Shown: positions 27,463 to 37,351, numbered from the stretch's first letter. The stretch: 46,117 bases of DNA from an uncultured Bacteroides sp. (GCA_949289295.1 CASENM010000019.1:1-46117), one strand, 5' to 3'. Translations and numbers: made by a program. Notes: generated by a model from the sequence alone, not told the origin.

Positions 27463-29798
27463 TTATTGTTCTTTTTGGCTTTGGCATTTTTTGACTTGCG
27501 CATTTCTGCTTTCTGGTTCTGCAGCTCGATGACTTTGAAGCAGGCTGCCAGATTCAGGTCTGCCGGTTCTACATTTTCCGGTATCTTGTAGTTCTTTTTC
27601 TGATAAGAGATATAGGGTCCGAACCGTCCGTTGAGCACTTGCATCTCCGGTTCGTCCGGAAAAGTCTTGATGACCCTTTTCGCTTTGGCTTCTTTCTTTT
27701 CTTTCATTATTGTTTCAGCCTCTTTCAAAGTAAGGGTCATCGGGTCCATCGTTTTGGGGATGGACACATAACTGCCGTTGTAGCGTATATATGGGCCGAA
27801 CCGTCCGATTCCTACCGTAACCGGCTGTCCGTCCAGTTCCCCTAAAGTACGGGGCAGCTTGAACAGTTCGAGTGCTTCTTCCAGTGTAATCGTTTCCAGC
27901 GAATGCTCTTTGTTAAGCTGTGCGAAACGTGGTTTTTCTTCGTCGTCCGACGAGCCGATTTGTGCTACCGGTCCGAAACGGCCTATTTTCACGGATACCG
28001 GTTTTCCGCTGGCCGGATCTGTACCTAATATTCGTTCGCCCACTTTGTGTTCGCTTTTTGTGGCCAGTGTTTTTTCTACATACGGATGGAATTTGTCATA
28101 GAATGCTTCCATCATGTCTGTCCATGGTTTTTCTCCTTCGGCCACCTCGTCGAATTCTTTTTCTACATTGGCGGTAAAGTTGTAGTCCATGATTTGTGGG
28201 AAATATTGCAACAGGAAATCATTGACTACACAGCCTACATCGGTCGGCATCAGTTTTGATTTTTCGTTTCCTGTGGTTTCCGACTGGATGTTTTCAGTGA
28301 TATTGTTGTCAGTCAGTTTCAGTATGTGGTAGGAACGCTCTATGCCTTCTTTGTTCCCTTTTTCTACATAGCCGCGCTGCTGGATGGTAGAAATGGTCGG
28401 TGCGTAGGTAGACGGGCGTCCTATACCTAGTTCTTCCAGCTTGCGTACCAGACTGGCTTCCGTATATCGTGAGGGGGCCTGGCTGAAACGTTCCACTGCA
28501 GATATTTCTTTCCTGGCGAGCTGTTGTCCTTTTTCCAGTTTGGGCAACAGACGGCTTTCGCTTTCTTGTTCCTGTTCGTCATCGTATGATTCTTTATAGA
28601 CACGCAGGAAACCGTCGAATACGATGGCCTCACCGGTAGCGGCGAAATGGTGGTTGCTGTTGCTGAGGCGGATGGTGGCTGTGGTCTTTTTCAGTTCTGC
28701 ATCGGCCATCTGTGAAGCGATGGTGCGTTTCCATATCAGGTCGTACAGCCGTTTCTCCTGGTGGGTCCCGTCAATGGAATCATTTTGCATATAGGTCGGA
28801 CGGATTGCCTCGTGCGCCTCCTGCGCTCCTTTGGTCTTGGTCGCATATTGCCGTGTCTGTACATAGCGTTCTCCCATCAGTGAGAGGATCGTGTCGCGGC
28901 TGGTGTTCAGTGCCAGTTCCGACAGGTTTACGGAGTCGGTACGCATGTAGGTGATTAATCCGCTTTCATACAGTCTCTGTGCGATCATCATTGTCTGGGC
29001 CACTGTAAATCCGAGCTTCCGGGCCGCTTCCTGTTGCAGGGTTGAGGTGGTGAACGGTGGTGCCGGAGATTTCTTGACCGGACGGGTCACGATATCTTCG
29101 ATGGTGAACTGTGCGTCTTTGCACAGTTCAAGAAATGCCTGCGCTTCCTCTTTTGTCTTGAACCGTTCGTTCAGTGTGGCGCGCACTTCCGCGTCATTTC
29201 CGTCGGTGAATACGGCAACGACTTTATAGGATGCTTCGCTGACAAACGCGTTGATTTCCCGTTCGCGTTCTACAATCAGGCGTACGGCGACCGACTGCAC
29301 GCGCCCGGCAGAAAGGGCCGGCTTGATTTTCCGCCACAGCACCGGCGAGAGCTCAAAACCTACGATGCGGTCCAGTATGCGACGTGCCTGCTGGGCGTTG
29401 ACCAGATTGATGTTGATATGGCGCGGATGTTCGATGGCTTTCAGTATAGCCGGTTTGGTAATTTCGTGGAATACAATCCGTTTTGTCTTGTTCGGGTCGA
29501 GATTCAATACCTCATAGAGATGCCAGGATATAGCTTCTCCTTCCCGGTCCTCATCGGATGCGAGCCAAACCATATCAGCTTTTTGGGCTTCGTCTTTCAG
29601 TTCTGCTACGATTTTCTTCTTGTCATCCGGTATTTCGTAGATGGGCTTGAAATGGTCCTTGATGTCGATGCTGAAGGCTTTTTGCTTCAGGTCGCGGATA
29701 TGGCCGTAGCTGGAGCGCACTTTATAGCCTTCTCCCAGAAATTTCTCGATGGTTTTGGCTTTTGCCGGAGATTCGACTATGACTAGATTGTTCTGCAT
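27459..29798 (-). CDS. topA: DNA topoisomerase I
   Basis: A 779-aa type IA topoisomerase that relaxes negative supercoils. The TOPRIM domain (NLVIVESPAKAKTIEKFLG; acidic triad in SDEDREGEA, 81-89) is followed by the barrel with active-site Tyr284 in LITYMRTDSV. The C-terminus has topoisomerase repeats marked by GRFGP (three copies) rather than cysteine zinc fingers, and a lysine-rich tail. Start 29798 (MQNNLVIVES) was chosen over 29915 because homology begins there and the -7 box lies between the two. Confidence 0.95.
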   Translation of the reverse strand: MQNNLVIVESPAKAKTIEKFLGEGYKVRSSYGHIRDLKQKAFSIDIKDHFKPIYEIPDDKKKIVAELKDEAQKADMVWLASDEDREGEAISWHLYEVLNLDPNKTKRIVFHEITKPAILKAIEHPRHININLVNAQQARRILDRIVGFELSPVLWRKIKPALSAGRVQSVAVRLIVEREREINAFVSEASYKVVAVFTDGNDAEVRATLNERFKTKEEAQAFLELCKDAQFTIEDIVTRPVKKSPAPPFTTSTLQQEAARKLGFTVAQTMMIAQRLYESGLITYMRTDSVNLSELALNTSRDTILSLMGERYVQTRQYATKTKGAQEAHEAIRPTYMQNDSIDGTHQEKRLYDLIWKRTIASQMADAELKKTTATIRLSNSNHHFAATGEAIVFDGFLRVYKESYDDEQEQESESRLLPKLEKGQQLARKEISAVERFSQAPSRYTEASLVRKLEELGIGRPSTYAPTISTIQQRGYVEKGNKEGIERSYHILKLTDNNITENIQSETTGNEKSKLMPTDVGCVVNDFLLQYFPQIMDYNFTANVEKEFDEVAEGEKPWTDMMEAFYDKFHPYVEKTLATKSEHKVGERILGTDPASGKPVSVKIGRFGPVAQIGSSDDEEKPRFAQLNKEHSLETITLEEALELFKLPRTLGELDGQPVTVGIGRFGPYIRYNGSYVSIPKTMDPMTLTLKEAETIMKEKKEAKAKRVIKTFPDEPEMQVLNGRFGPYISYQKKNYKIPENVEPADLNLAACFKVIELQNQKAEMRKSKNAKAKKNNK

Positions 29799-29828
29799 GA
29801 TATTTCCGTATTCCTTTTGATTTTGGGA

Positions 29829-29836
29829 CAAATGTA
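29829..29836 (-). promoter_or_regulatory. -7 box of topA
   Basis: Minus-strand TACATTTG, 31 bp before the topA start. It shows that topA is not dependent on the exporter operon upstream. Confidence 0.55.
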
Positions 29837-29895
29837 GGAAAAAAAGTTGAACATGGAAGAGCCTGTCACAAATTTTCCGGCAAAGTAATATCCAA

Positions 29896-30105
29896 TCACA
29901 TCCTGTCAAGCACATGTTCCATTATGGTCTCTCCCTCTCCATACGGATAGGGGAACAATGTGATGACCGCCACAAGCATTGCTAGAATCAGTATGATGAC
30001 TACAAATCCCCATCTTACAAGAGCGGACGGGATAGGGCCCGCTATTTTGCGCACCTTCTCCGAACGTAATTCTATCCGGCTGTCCGTTTCATTTCTTTCT
30101 TCCAT
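29896..30105 (-). CDS. Small single-pass membrane protein resembling the HlyD N-terminal anchor
   Basis: A 69-aa protein with a charged N-terminus (RIELRSEKVRKIAGPIPS), one membrane segment (about residues 34-52) and a short end. The segment IELRSEKV...IPSALVRWG is the hallmark start of Bacteroidota HlyD-family adaptors that work with C39 ABC exporters, but the periplasmic hairpin and barrel domains that follow in HlyD are absent. It begins 2 bp after the ABC gene ends, the usual place of the adaptor. It is either a truncated adaptor or a stand-alone anchor. Confidence 0.65.
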   Translation of the reverse strand: MEERNETDSRIELRSEKVRKIAGPIPSALVRWGFVVIILILAMLVAVITLFPYPYGEGETIMEHVLDRM

Positions 30106-30107
30106 AA

Positions 30108-32297
30108 TCAGTTTCCAAGTTCCAGTTGGTTTTTTACCAGGTTATAATAAGCTCCTTGTTTTTCTATGAGAGAAGCATGATTTCCTGTTTCCACCACTTT
30201 GCCATTGTCAAGCACAATTATCCGGTCGGCGTTCTTTACGGTAGAAAGCCGGTGGGCGACAACGATGACCGTACGTCCTTTATAAAATTCATTCAGGTTT
30301 TCCACAATGGCCTTTTCGTTTTTCGCATCGAGGGCGTTGGTGGCTTCGTCAAGAAAAATGAATGACGGATTTTTATAGACAGCACGCGCGATAAGGATAC
30401 GCTGCTTTTGTCCCTGGCTCAGCCCTGCGCCGTCGCGTCCTATCAAGGTGTTGTATTTCAGCGGCAGACTCATCACGAAGTCATGTATGTTGGCAATGCG
30501 TGCCGCCTGTTCCAGACGCTCTACATTCACTTCACCGTCATCCACCGCAATGTTCCTTGCTATCGATTCCGAGAAAATCACCCCGTCCTGCATCACCACG
30601 CCGCATTGCCTGCGCCACCATTTCAGGTTGTATTCATTGATATTCCGCCCGGCTATTGTTATTTGTCCCCCCATTACCGGATAATAACCCAGCATCAGTT
30701 TCATCAGTGTGGTCTTTCCACTGCCCGACGCACCCACGATGGCCGTCACCTTTCCGGCCGGAATGTGGAAGGAGACGCGCTCCAGCGTGTTCCGCAAGGC
30801 ATGGGGGTCGTACTTGAAATCAATGTCCTCTATCCCGATGGAACGGTCTGCCAAAGGAAATCCCGTTTTCGAGTTCTTCCCGTTTTCCTCGTTTCTCGCC
30901 GTGTGTACTTCATTGATACGTTCCAGTGAGATTTTCACATCCTGCAGCGAATAGATGAAGTTCATCAGCTGTTCCACGGGCGAATTCAGCTGTCCGATGA
31001 TGTACTGCACCGCCAGCATCATGCCCAGCGTCATCTGCCCGTGGATGACGGCGGTTGCGGCCAGCACGGTAATCACGATGTTCTTCACCTCGTTGATGAA
31101 GATGCTCCCCGCCTCCTGCGTCTGCTGCAGCTTCAGCGATTTCATCTGCACCCCGAACAGGTCCGCTTGCACGTCCTCCCATTCCCAACGCCGGCGCCGT
31201 TCACAGTCCTGCAGCTTGATTTCCTGCATGGAGGTAATGAACTGGTAGGTCTTGTTCTGGTTGACGGCCTGTTTCTCAAACAGTTCGTAGTCCAATACCT
31301 TGCGCCGTTGCAGGAAAGCGGCTATCCATATTCCGTAGAGAATACTTCCTGTAAGGAACACCGCGAATATCAGGCTGTCGTAATAAGCTAATATGATGCC
31401 GAACACAAGGAAGCTCAACGTGGTGAACATCACGCTGAGCGTCTGGTTGGTAAGGAACGACTGCACCCGGCTGTGGTCGTTCATTCGCTGTAGCAGGTCG
31501 CCCATCAGTTTGGTGTCGAAGAACGACATGGGCAGTTTCAGCAGCTTGATGAAGAAATCGCTCACCAGCGAGATGTTGATGCGCATGGAGATGTGCAGCA
31601 GCAGCCAGCGCCGGATGAAGTCGGTCGAGGTGCGCCCGACGACAATCATCAGCTCGCCCAGCAGTATCAGCCAAATCAGCCGGATGTCCTGATGCTTGAT
31701 GCCCAAGTCCACAATCGCCTGCGTAAGGAAAGGCAGGATGAGCTGGAGCAGGCTCCCCACTAGCAGCCCCAGGGCGATCTGCGCGAAATACCGGCGGTAC
31801 CGCTTCAGGTAGCCGAAAAGGAAGCGGAACGAGTGTATGCCTTCCGTGTCCTCCCCTTTCAGCCCGCCGAACTCCGGGGTGGGCTCCAGAAACATGGCGA
31901 TGCCTTTCTCCTCCCCTTGCGAGGTGGTGCTTATCCAGTGACGCTTGAACTCCTCCCGGTTGTATCTGACTTTCCCCTTGCCGGGGTCGGCTATATAGAA
32001 AGTCTTTCCTCTTCTTACTTTATATAGCACCACAAAATGATTCTGGTTCCAATGGAGGATGCAGGGAAGGGGGGCCTGCCGGATTCCTTCCACGGTGGTT
32101 TTCGCGCATAAGTTTTTCAGTCCTATTTTTTTAGCGGCCTGTGCAATACCCAAGAATGAGACTCCTTCGTGGGTAGCATGACAAATTTGGGAGAGACATT
32201 CCACAGAATATCTCTTCCCGAAATGCAGGCAGACCATCGCAAGGGAAGCGACTCCGCACTGCATGGCGTCATGTTGCTTGATACACTGGAATCCCAT
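30108..32297 (-). CDS. C39-peptidase-containing ABC exporter (bacteriocin/RiPP type)
   Basis: A 729-aa fusion of three parts. Residues 1-135 are a C39 peptidase with catalytic Cys14 (MQCGVASL), His87 (NQNHFVVLY) and Asp104 (IADPGKG), which cuts leaders after double glycine. Residues about 165-455 are the membrane domain. Residues about 488-729 are the ATPase with Walker A GASGSGKT (523-530), signature LSQGQKQR and Walker B FIFLDEATNALD. All catalytic residues are present, so it should be active. It sits in an operon behind a beta-barrel gene (16 bp) and before the HlyD-like fragment. The obvious substrate is the double-glycine peptide encoded at 41139-41330. Confidence 0.93.
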   Translation of the reverse strand: MGFQCIKQHDAMQCGVASLAMVCLHFGKRYSVECLSQICHATHEGVSFLGIAQAAKKIGLKNLCAKTTVEGIRQAPLPCILHWNQNHFVVLYKVRRGKTFYIADPGKGKVRYNREEFKRHWISTTSQGEEKGIAMFLEPTPEFGGLKGEDTEGIHSFRFLFGYLKRYRRYFAQIALGLLVGSLLQLILPFLTQAIVDLGIKHQDIRLIWLILLGELMIVVGRTSTDFIRRWLLLHISMRINISLVSDFFIKLLKLPMSFFDTKLMGDLLQRMNDHSRVQSFLTNQTLSVMFTTLSFLVFGIILAYYDSLIFAVFLTGSILYGIWIAAFLQRRKVLDYELFEKQAVNQNKTYQFITSMQEIKLQDCERRRRWEWEDVQADLFGVQMKSLKLQQTQEAGSIFINEVKNIVITVLAATAVIHGQMTLGMMLAVQYIIGQLNSPVEQLMNFIYSLQDVKISLERINEVHTARNEENGKNSKTGFPLADRSIGIEDIDFKYDPHALRNTLERVSFHIPAGKVTAIVGASGSGKTTLMKLMLGYYPVMGGQITIAGRNINEYNLKWWRRQCGVVMQDGVIFSESIARNIAVDDGEVNVERLEQAARIANIHDFVMSLPLKYNTLIGRDGAGLSQGQKQRILIARAVYKNPSFIFLDEATNALDAKNEKAIVENLNEFYKGRTVIVVAHRLSTVKNADRIIVLDNGKVVETGNHASLIEKQGAYYNLVKNQLELGN

Positions 32298-32312
32298 TTC
32301 TATGATTTTTTA

Positions 32313-34616
32313 TCAGTACAACCTCATGATCTCGCTGTTTGTCGTGGCTCCCTTATATTTTGACCTTTGCGGATTGAACACGTACCGCAGCTGCAGCATC
32401 ACTCCGCAATTGTCCAGCTTCCGGTTCTTGTCGAACGTGATGCCGTTGACGCAGTCTGTCCAACGCTCCTTGTCCGTGTGGAACACGTCCATGACCTTCA
32501 GCCATACGTGAAGGCTCTTTTTGAACAACGAGGCGTTCAAGCCGATGTCCGTACGGAAATTGGGATGGAACTCAGCCAGATAAAGGTTGCCCAACGCGGT
32601 GCCCCACATGTCCACGGAAAGATTGACGTTCGATGAAAGGCGGAACAGGTTGTCGAACCCGTAAGTGAAATAAGGCTTGTTGTAGTGCTGTCCTGCGTGG
32701 AGGAGCTTCTGCTTGTAGACCCCCGACTGCACTTTGGGCCGCCAGAATCCGAAGGTCGGCGCATAGCTTATGGAGGCGTGCCACTCGCGGTAGTGCGGAA
32801 TGTTCACACTGGTGAACAATATGGCCCGCTGTCCGTCCATCATCTCGTTGGTCTGCATGATGCTGTTCTTGTACCACGTGTGGCTGACATTTACCATGAG
32901 GTCTTTCCACGAGCACATGAAGTCCAGTATGTGGTCGTAGGCCGACTGCAGGAGCGGATTGCCGCGCTGGTAGGTGTATTTGTCCACATACATCGTGCTT
33001 CCGTTCAGCTGGCTGTAAGAGGGGCGGCGGATGTTGCTGCTGTAGCTCAGGGAGAGGGAGACGCCGCCTCCGTCGTAGTTCGCCTCAAAATAGGGCAGCA
33101 GCTTGGTGTAGTTCCGGCTCACGTCTTCCTGCAGCTGTCCGCCGTGGAAATACTTGTAGTCCGCCAGGTCAAAACGCAGTCCGCCTTCCAGCGAGAAGCC
33201 GCCGAAGGTTTTCTCCATCGAGGCGAAAAGGCTCCACAGCGTCTGCTCGTTTTTGTCATCGCTCTCGGTCAGGTTTGTCCCGTCGTTCTCGTCGGTGTGG
33301 TAGGAACTCTTGTTGTCGGTATAGGAGAATTCGGTCCCGTAGTGCAGCGTGCCTCCCCATACCTGGTGGGACATCTGGGCTTTGCCGACGTACAGGTGGT
33401 AGTTGCCGTCATCGTATGCTTCCACGTTCCGGTTCTGTTCCCAATACGAGGTGTAGCCCGACCGGTTTTTTCCTGACATGTAGTCGAAGCTCACGTTCAG
33501 TCTGTTTCCTTCCCCGAACGAGGTGATGTAGTAGGCGTTCAGGATGTGCCGGGTGCGTTCTATGTTCTGGAGCAGCTCGATATCCTCCGAATGGATGTCT
33601 GTACCGCTTTCCATATAAGTGCCCGCTCCGTACTGGTTGTCCCGGCCCGACGGTGTACGGGTGAAGTCGTATCTCACTCCGAAGTCGTTCACCCCATCGT
33701 TGGAGAAGCTGAGTCCGACATTGCCGCCCGCCGAACAGCCCCGGGTGATGTTGTTCAGTTCCTGCGCCACATTGACGGCTGCCTGCCCGTCGGTGAAGTC
33801 GAGGGTGTTTCTCACAGTGCTTTCCTTGTGGGTGTGTCTTGCGGTCACGCCTCCAAAAAAGTCCCATTTGTTCCACCGGTAGTTCAGGTCTCCGTAACCG
33901 GAGGCGTTGAAATGTTTTACCTGTACGCCCTCCGCTGTCAGATTGGCGCTCAGGCCTTCTCCTTTCCTTACCGTGGTGATCCGGATGACGGCCCTTATGT
34001 TGTTGCCGTATTCCGCGCCGGGATGGAAGTCTACCTCCACATTCTTGATTTCGTCCGATGCGAGCCTTTGCAGGTCGTCCGTATTCCGCACTTCCCGGTT
34101 GTCGATATAGATCCGGGGAGTTCCGCGCCCGATGACGGACACGCCTTCCGAGGTCCGGCTGATGAAGGGCAGCAGCGAGAGGACTTCGATGCTGTTTCCC
34201 GTGTTTGCCAGTATGGTGTGCTGCACGTTCACCCGCAGTTTTCCGTTGCGGAGTTTCATGGAGGGAGCGTTGCTTCCGTTTACCACCACCTCGCCCAGTC
34301 TTTCATCATCGTTTGCCAGCACGATGGTTCCCATTTCCTCGGCCGCCTGGTGGTATGCCGTTTGAAAACCGATGTGGCTCACTCCTATCAGACAGTCATT
34401 CAACGGAACGCCTTCACTCGTGTCCGCCAGCGTGAACTTTCCGTCTTCCGTCGTGACGGTACCTGCGATATAAGAACTGTCCGTTTTTGTCACCAACACC
34501 ACATTGGCATAGGGGATTGCTTTTTTGTCCGGATTGACGACCAGACCGTGGATGGTCTGTCCCGCAAGTGGAATGCAGCAGAGCATCTGTATGATTATGA
34601 ATAGTGGTTTCATCAT
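32313..34616 (-). CDS. Outer-membrane beta-barrel protein (OMP_b-brl_3 / TonB-receptor-like), copy 1
   Basis: A 767-aa protein with signal peptide (MMKPLFIIIQMLCCIPLAGQ), an N-terminal carboxypeptidase-regulatory-like domain (about 20-105, TIHGLVVNPDKKAIPYANV), a plug-like domain (about 125-215, with GRGTPRIYIDNREV) and a C-terminal barrel of many alternating strands. Start 34616 was chosen because the signal peptide begins there; the frame to 34697 overlaps the leader RNA. It heads the exporter operon, so it may be the outer-membrane partner for the exported peptide, or its receptor. No ligand can be read. Confidence 0.85.
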   Translation of the reverse strand: MMKPLFIIIQMLCCIPLAGQTIHGLVVNPDKKAIPYANVVLVTKTDSSYIAGTVTTEDGKFTLADTSEGVPLNDCLIGVSHIGFQTAYHQAAEEMGTIVLANDDERLGEVVVNGSNAPSMKLRNGKLRVNVQHTILANTGNSIEVLSLLPFISRTSEGVSVIGRGTPRIYIDNREVRNTDDLQRLASDEIKNVEVDFHPGAEYGNNIRAVIRITTVRKGEGLSANLTAEGVQVKHFNASGYGDLNYRWNKWDFFGGVTARHTHKESTVRNTLDFTDGQAAVNVAQELNNITRGCSAGGNVGLSFSNDGVNDFGVRYDFTRTPSGRDNQYGAGTYMESGTDIHSEDIELLQNIERTRHILNAYYITSFGEGNRLNVSFDYMSGKNRSGYTSYWEQNRNVEAYDDGNYHLYVGKAQMSHQVWGGTLHYGTEFSYTDNKSSYHTDENDGTNLTESDDKNEQTLWSLFASMEKTFGGFSLEGGLRFDLADYKYFHGGQLQEDVSRNYTKLLPYFEANYDGGGVSLSLSYSSNIRRPSYSQLNGSTMYVDKYTYQRGNPLLQSAYDHILDFMCSWKDLMVNVSHTWYKNSIMQTNEMMDGQRAILFTSVNIPHYREWHASISYAPTFGFWRPKVQSGVYKQKLLHAGQHYNKPYFTYGFDNLFRLSSNVNLSVDMWGTALGNLYLAEFHPNFRTDIGLNASLFKKSLHVWLKVMDVFHTDKERWTDCVNGITFDKNRKLDNCGVMLQLRYVFNPQRSKYKGATTNSEIMRLY

Positions 34617-34758
34617 TTGAAATGTAAAATAAATCCTTTTTTCATGCAGTTTTTCAGCAGTCGGGATAATTCCCGATGCAGGATCTGGTGCTTTCAATCC
34701 AACGCACCTTCTTTTGTTGATTTTTTTGCATAGTTGTGTTATTTTGTTTCTTTTTTGG

Positions 34759-34766
34759 CAAAAGTA
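34759..34766 (-). promoter_or_regulatory. -7 box of the beta-barrel/exporter operon
   Basis: Minus-strand TACTTTTG within the left direct repeat. The same box occurs at 43949-43956 before the deleted barrel gene. The leader to ATG 34616 would be about 135 nt. Confidence 0.6.
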
Positions 34767-34870
34767 GTGAAAAATGTCAAATTGTAGATAATATTTCCAT
34801 AATCATTTTATAATATTTTTCATCGTAGTTCATTATTGTTTGCATTATATTTTTCATTATAAAAAACATT

Positions 34871-34905
34871 ATGAAGTAGTATTCATACATAAGAATTCAA
34901 AATTG
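34871..34905 (+). pseudogene. Remnant of a histidine kinase 5' end
   Basis: After the repeat's leader, ATG AAG TAG TAT TCA corresponds to ATG AGG CAA TAT TCA of the kinase at 44061, with a stop at codon 3. Similarity is lost about 35 bp in. The rightward -7 box is also damaged (TATTGTTTG, one base longer than TACTTTTG in the intact copy). From here to 34978 nothing else is recognised. Confidence 0.65.
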
Positions 34906-34978
34906 TTCATTGCGTTCCTTCTGATAAAAATACAGTCCTGTTTCATTTTTTTGCTCGTTTTGTCACGTGGCGAAATGA

Positions 34979-37351
34979 TCAGTTCACTCCCGTTGTCTGG
35001 TCTGCCGACTGCATAGTCCGGTCGCGCTGCAGGTTCACCTTCTGTCCGGAGCCGAAGGAATACGACAAGCTGATTCCGAACGAACGGGCGGTGATGTAGT
35101 TTGTCTGCGTGGTCCGGATGGACGGAAGCCTTGTCGTCTCGATGGTCTTGTGGTATTTGCTGAACGGGGAATTGGCGGTCACGGAGACATTCAACCTCCC
35201 TTTCAGGAAACTTTTTGACGCGTAGAAGGAATACATCTTCAGCGTATTTTTGGTTGACCACGGGCCGGGGAGATTCTTGTATATGCCCGCCGACGCGCCC
35301 AAGCGGTAGTGCTTCGGAAGAAGGAAGTCGACCTTCGGCGTAAGGCTGTAGAACCAGTCCTTCTGGTCCAGACCGATGCCGGGGGCGGTCAGGTGTCTGA
35401 CCCCTCCGTTTCCGTCCGCTGAGACGACCAGCCACTTCCGGGCGTCCCACCTCAGGTTGAACATCATCATCCCCTGGTCTCCCGTGCCGAGGTTGCCGTA
35501 TGTGGATACCACCTTGTTGTCCGCGTTGAGATAGTCATAAGGCTGTATCATGTCGTCGTTGTGCGAATAAATCAGTCCCACCATCAGCGACAGGTTGTGC
35601 GGACCGTTGTAGAACCAGCTCAGCCAGACCTCGTGTGCGTACTGGGCTTTGAGGAGCGGGTTCCCCTGGCTGATGGAATAGTCGTTGCTGCTACTGGCAA
35701 AAGGGTTCAGCATCTGCACGGACGGACGCCGGATGCTTGTCGAGTAATTGAGATAGAGGGCGTGTCTGTCCGCGGCCATCCAATATACCGATGCCGACGG
35801 CATCAGATAGAAGTTGTTGTTGCTGAAGTTGTTCGCCGCGTCCTGTGGGAGGCGTATGCTGAAGTGGTCGTGGTTGAATTTCACTCCGGCCTCCAGCATT
35901 GTCCTTCCTACTCGGCCCGAATAGGCGATGCCCCCTTCCACCACATTGTTGTCGTAATCCATCGAATAAAGTTGTTCTGTCGTGGAACCGGTATCCAGCG
36001 AGTGCGTGTCTCCCGAGCGGTAGACATTCTTGGCGGAAAAGCGGATGTCATGCCGTGAGGATATGTCCCACAGGTAGGACGCCAGACCCGAATGCTCGGT
36101 CATGCCTCCGTCGGTGTGCTGAAGGCTGCTGTTTCCCTCCAGCCCGTCTCCGTACCGGTATTGAGTCAGGTGGCGCTTGTCGGGATTGTAGGTGAAATGG
36201 TAGCCGAGGGTGAACCTTTCGGTGTCCTTGTCGTCTGCCGCGTAACGGCGGTAGATGACATTGGCTTCCGCCGTGCCCGATGTGGCCTTGTTGGTGTTGT
36301 CGAGCCAGGTGATGTGGGGTTCTGTCTCCCTGTCCGGGGAGGTCTGCTCCCAGTGGTTCGTTATATTGGTCTGGTTGATACGTCCGTGCGCGTCGGCGTA
36401 GAGGGTGTTGAGGCTGTCAATCTGCCATTTCAGCATGGCCCGTAAGGTATGTGTGTGCCAGTCGCCGTCGCCGTAACCTTTTGTCCCCCATTCGCGCGGG
36501 CCTTCGCCGTCAGAGCCGGGCTGCGAATAGGCGATTTCCACCGGCTGGTCCCTTTGACCGTCAAGGCCGTAATTGTAGGTCATCGAGAAATCCACCTTGC
36601 CCTTCCTGACCATTCCGAGCAGGGAGCCGTCGGCGTGCGGCTGCGAGTTCCCCCCTCCGCCGAGATTCACCGCGTACCCGTCCACTGAAGGGGTCTTCAG
36701 CACGATGTTGATGACGTACCGTCCGGCGTCAGGCCCGTATTTGCTGGTGGGGTTCGTGATGACTTCCACTTTGGAGACGGAAGAGGCCGGAAGGGTCTCC
36801 AGAAACGCTTTGGGCGAGGTCTGTGCCATCTCGTAGGGCCTTCCGTTCAGATAAATGCTGTATTCGGACGAGCCTTGTACGGAGATCTTTCCATCGTAGT
36901 CCACCTGGACAAGGGGCACATAGCCCAATGCCTGGAGCGTGTTCTCGTCCTGCGCCCGCTCGTTGGCCGACATCTTGTAGCTCAGCCCGTTTTCTGTCAG
37001 GGAGGTGAGGCGTGCGTTTCCGTATACGGTCACTTCACCGAGCGACTCCGAGGAAGGGGACAGGACAAGAAGGACCTGCCTGTCCGGATGCGCGTCCAGC
37101 CGGATGCTGTCTCCTGTCATGCCGAGTGCGCTTGCCTTCATCCGCAGGGGATATTCCAGGGGCAGGAAGCTGAACCGCCCCTGCTCGTCGGAGATGCATC
37201 CCGTGACGGTGTCGGGATATTCCACTGTGATGCCGGCGTAAGGCACGCCGCCGCCTGACACGGAGTCGGCCACCACTCCCGATATTTCCTGTGAACGGGC
37301 GGAGAAGCAGACTGAAACAGACAAAAATACAATGAAAAGGATTCTATACAT
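34979..37351 (-). CDS. Outer-membrane beta-barrel protein (OMP_b-brl_3 / TonB-receptor-like), copy 2
   Basis: A 790-aa protein with signal peptide (MYRILFIVFLSVSVCFSARS), a carboxypeptidase-regulatory-like domain (about 22-105), a plug-like domain (about 115-215, SSEYSIYLNGRPYEMA and SKVEVITNPTSKYG) and a long barrel. It ends with SLSYSFGSGQKVNLQRDRTM, the usual end of this family. It starts 22 bp after copy 3 and is the last gene of the operon that begins with DUF3244 and the peptide precursor. Its ligand is unknown. Confidence 0.85.
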   Translation of the reverse strand: MYRILFIVFLSVSVCFSARSQEISGVVADSVSGGGVPYAGITVEYPDTVTGCISDEQGRFSFLPLEYPLRMKASALGMTGDSIRLDAHPDRQVLLVLSPSSESLGEVTVYGNARLTSLTENGLSYKMSANERAQDENTLQALGYVPLVQVDYDGKISVQGSSEYSIYLNGRPYEMAQTSPKAFLETLPASSVSKVEVITNPTSKYGPDAGRYVINIVLKTPSVDGYAVNLGGGGNSQPHADGSLLGMVRKGKVDFSMTYNYGLDGQRDQPVEIAYSQPGSDGEGPREWGTKGYGDGDWHTHTLRAMLKWQIDSLNTLYADAHGRINQTNITNHWEQTSPDRETEPHITWLDNTNKATSGTAEANVIYRRYAADDKDTERFTLGYHFTYNPDKRHLTQYRYGDGLEGNSSLQHTDGGMTEHSGLASYLWDISSRHDIRFSAKNVYRSGDTHSLDTGSTTEQLYSMDYDNNVVEGGIAYSGRVGRTMLEAGVKFNHDHFSIRLPQDAANNFSNNNFYLMPSASVYWMAADRHALYLNYSTSIRRPSVQMLNPFASSSNDYSISQGNPLLKAQYAHEVWLSWFYNGPHNLSLMVGLIYSHNDDMIQPYDYLNADNKVVSTYGNLGTGDQGMMMFNLRWDARKWLVVSADGNGGVRHLTAPGIGLDQKDWFYSLTPKVDFLLPKHYRLGASAGIYKNLPGPWSTKNTLKMYSFYASKSFLKGRLNVSVTANSPFSKYHKTIETTRLPSIRTTQTNYITARSFGISLSYSFGSGQKVNLQRDRTMQSADQTTGVN

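Larger units (their letters stand above)
34744..34905 (+). repeat. Direct repeat, left copy (divergent promoter plus kinase start)
   Basis: This stretch matches 43934-44095 over about 160 bp in the same orientation, including the shared runs CCATAATCATTTTATAATAT and TGCATTATATTTTTCATTAT. It contains a leftward -7 box for barrel copy 1 and a decayed copy of the kinase gene's start. Identity fades after about 34905. Confidence 0.85.

Noticed and set aside
32685-34604. Long plus-strand frames (263 and 352 codons) opposite barrel 1
   Set aside because: They are antisense shadows of a GC-rich barrel gene with a clear signal peptide and family architecture.
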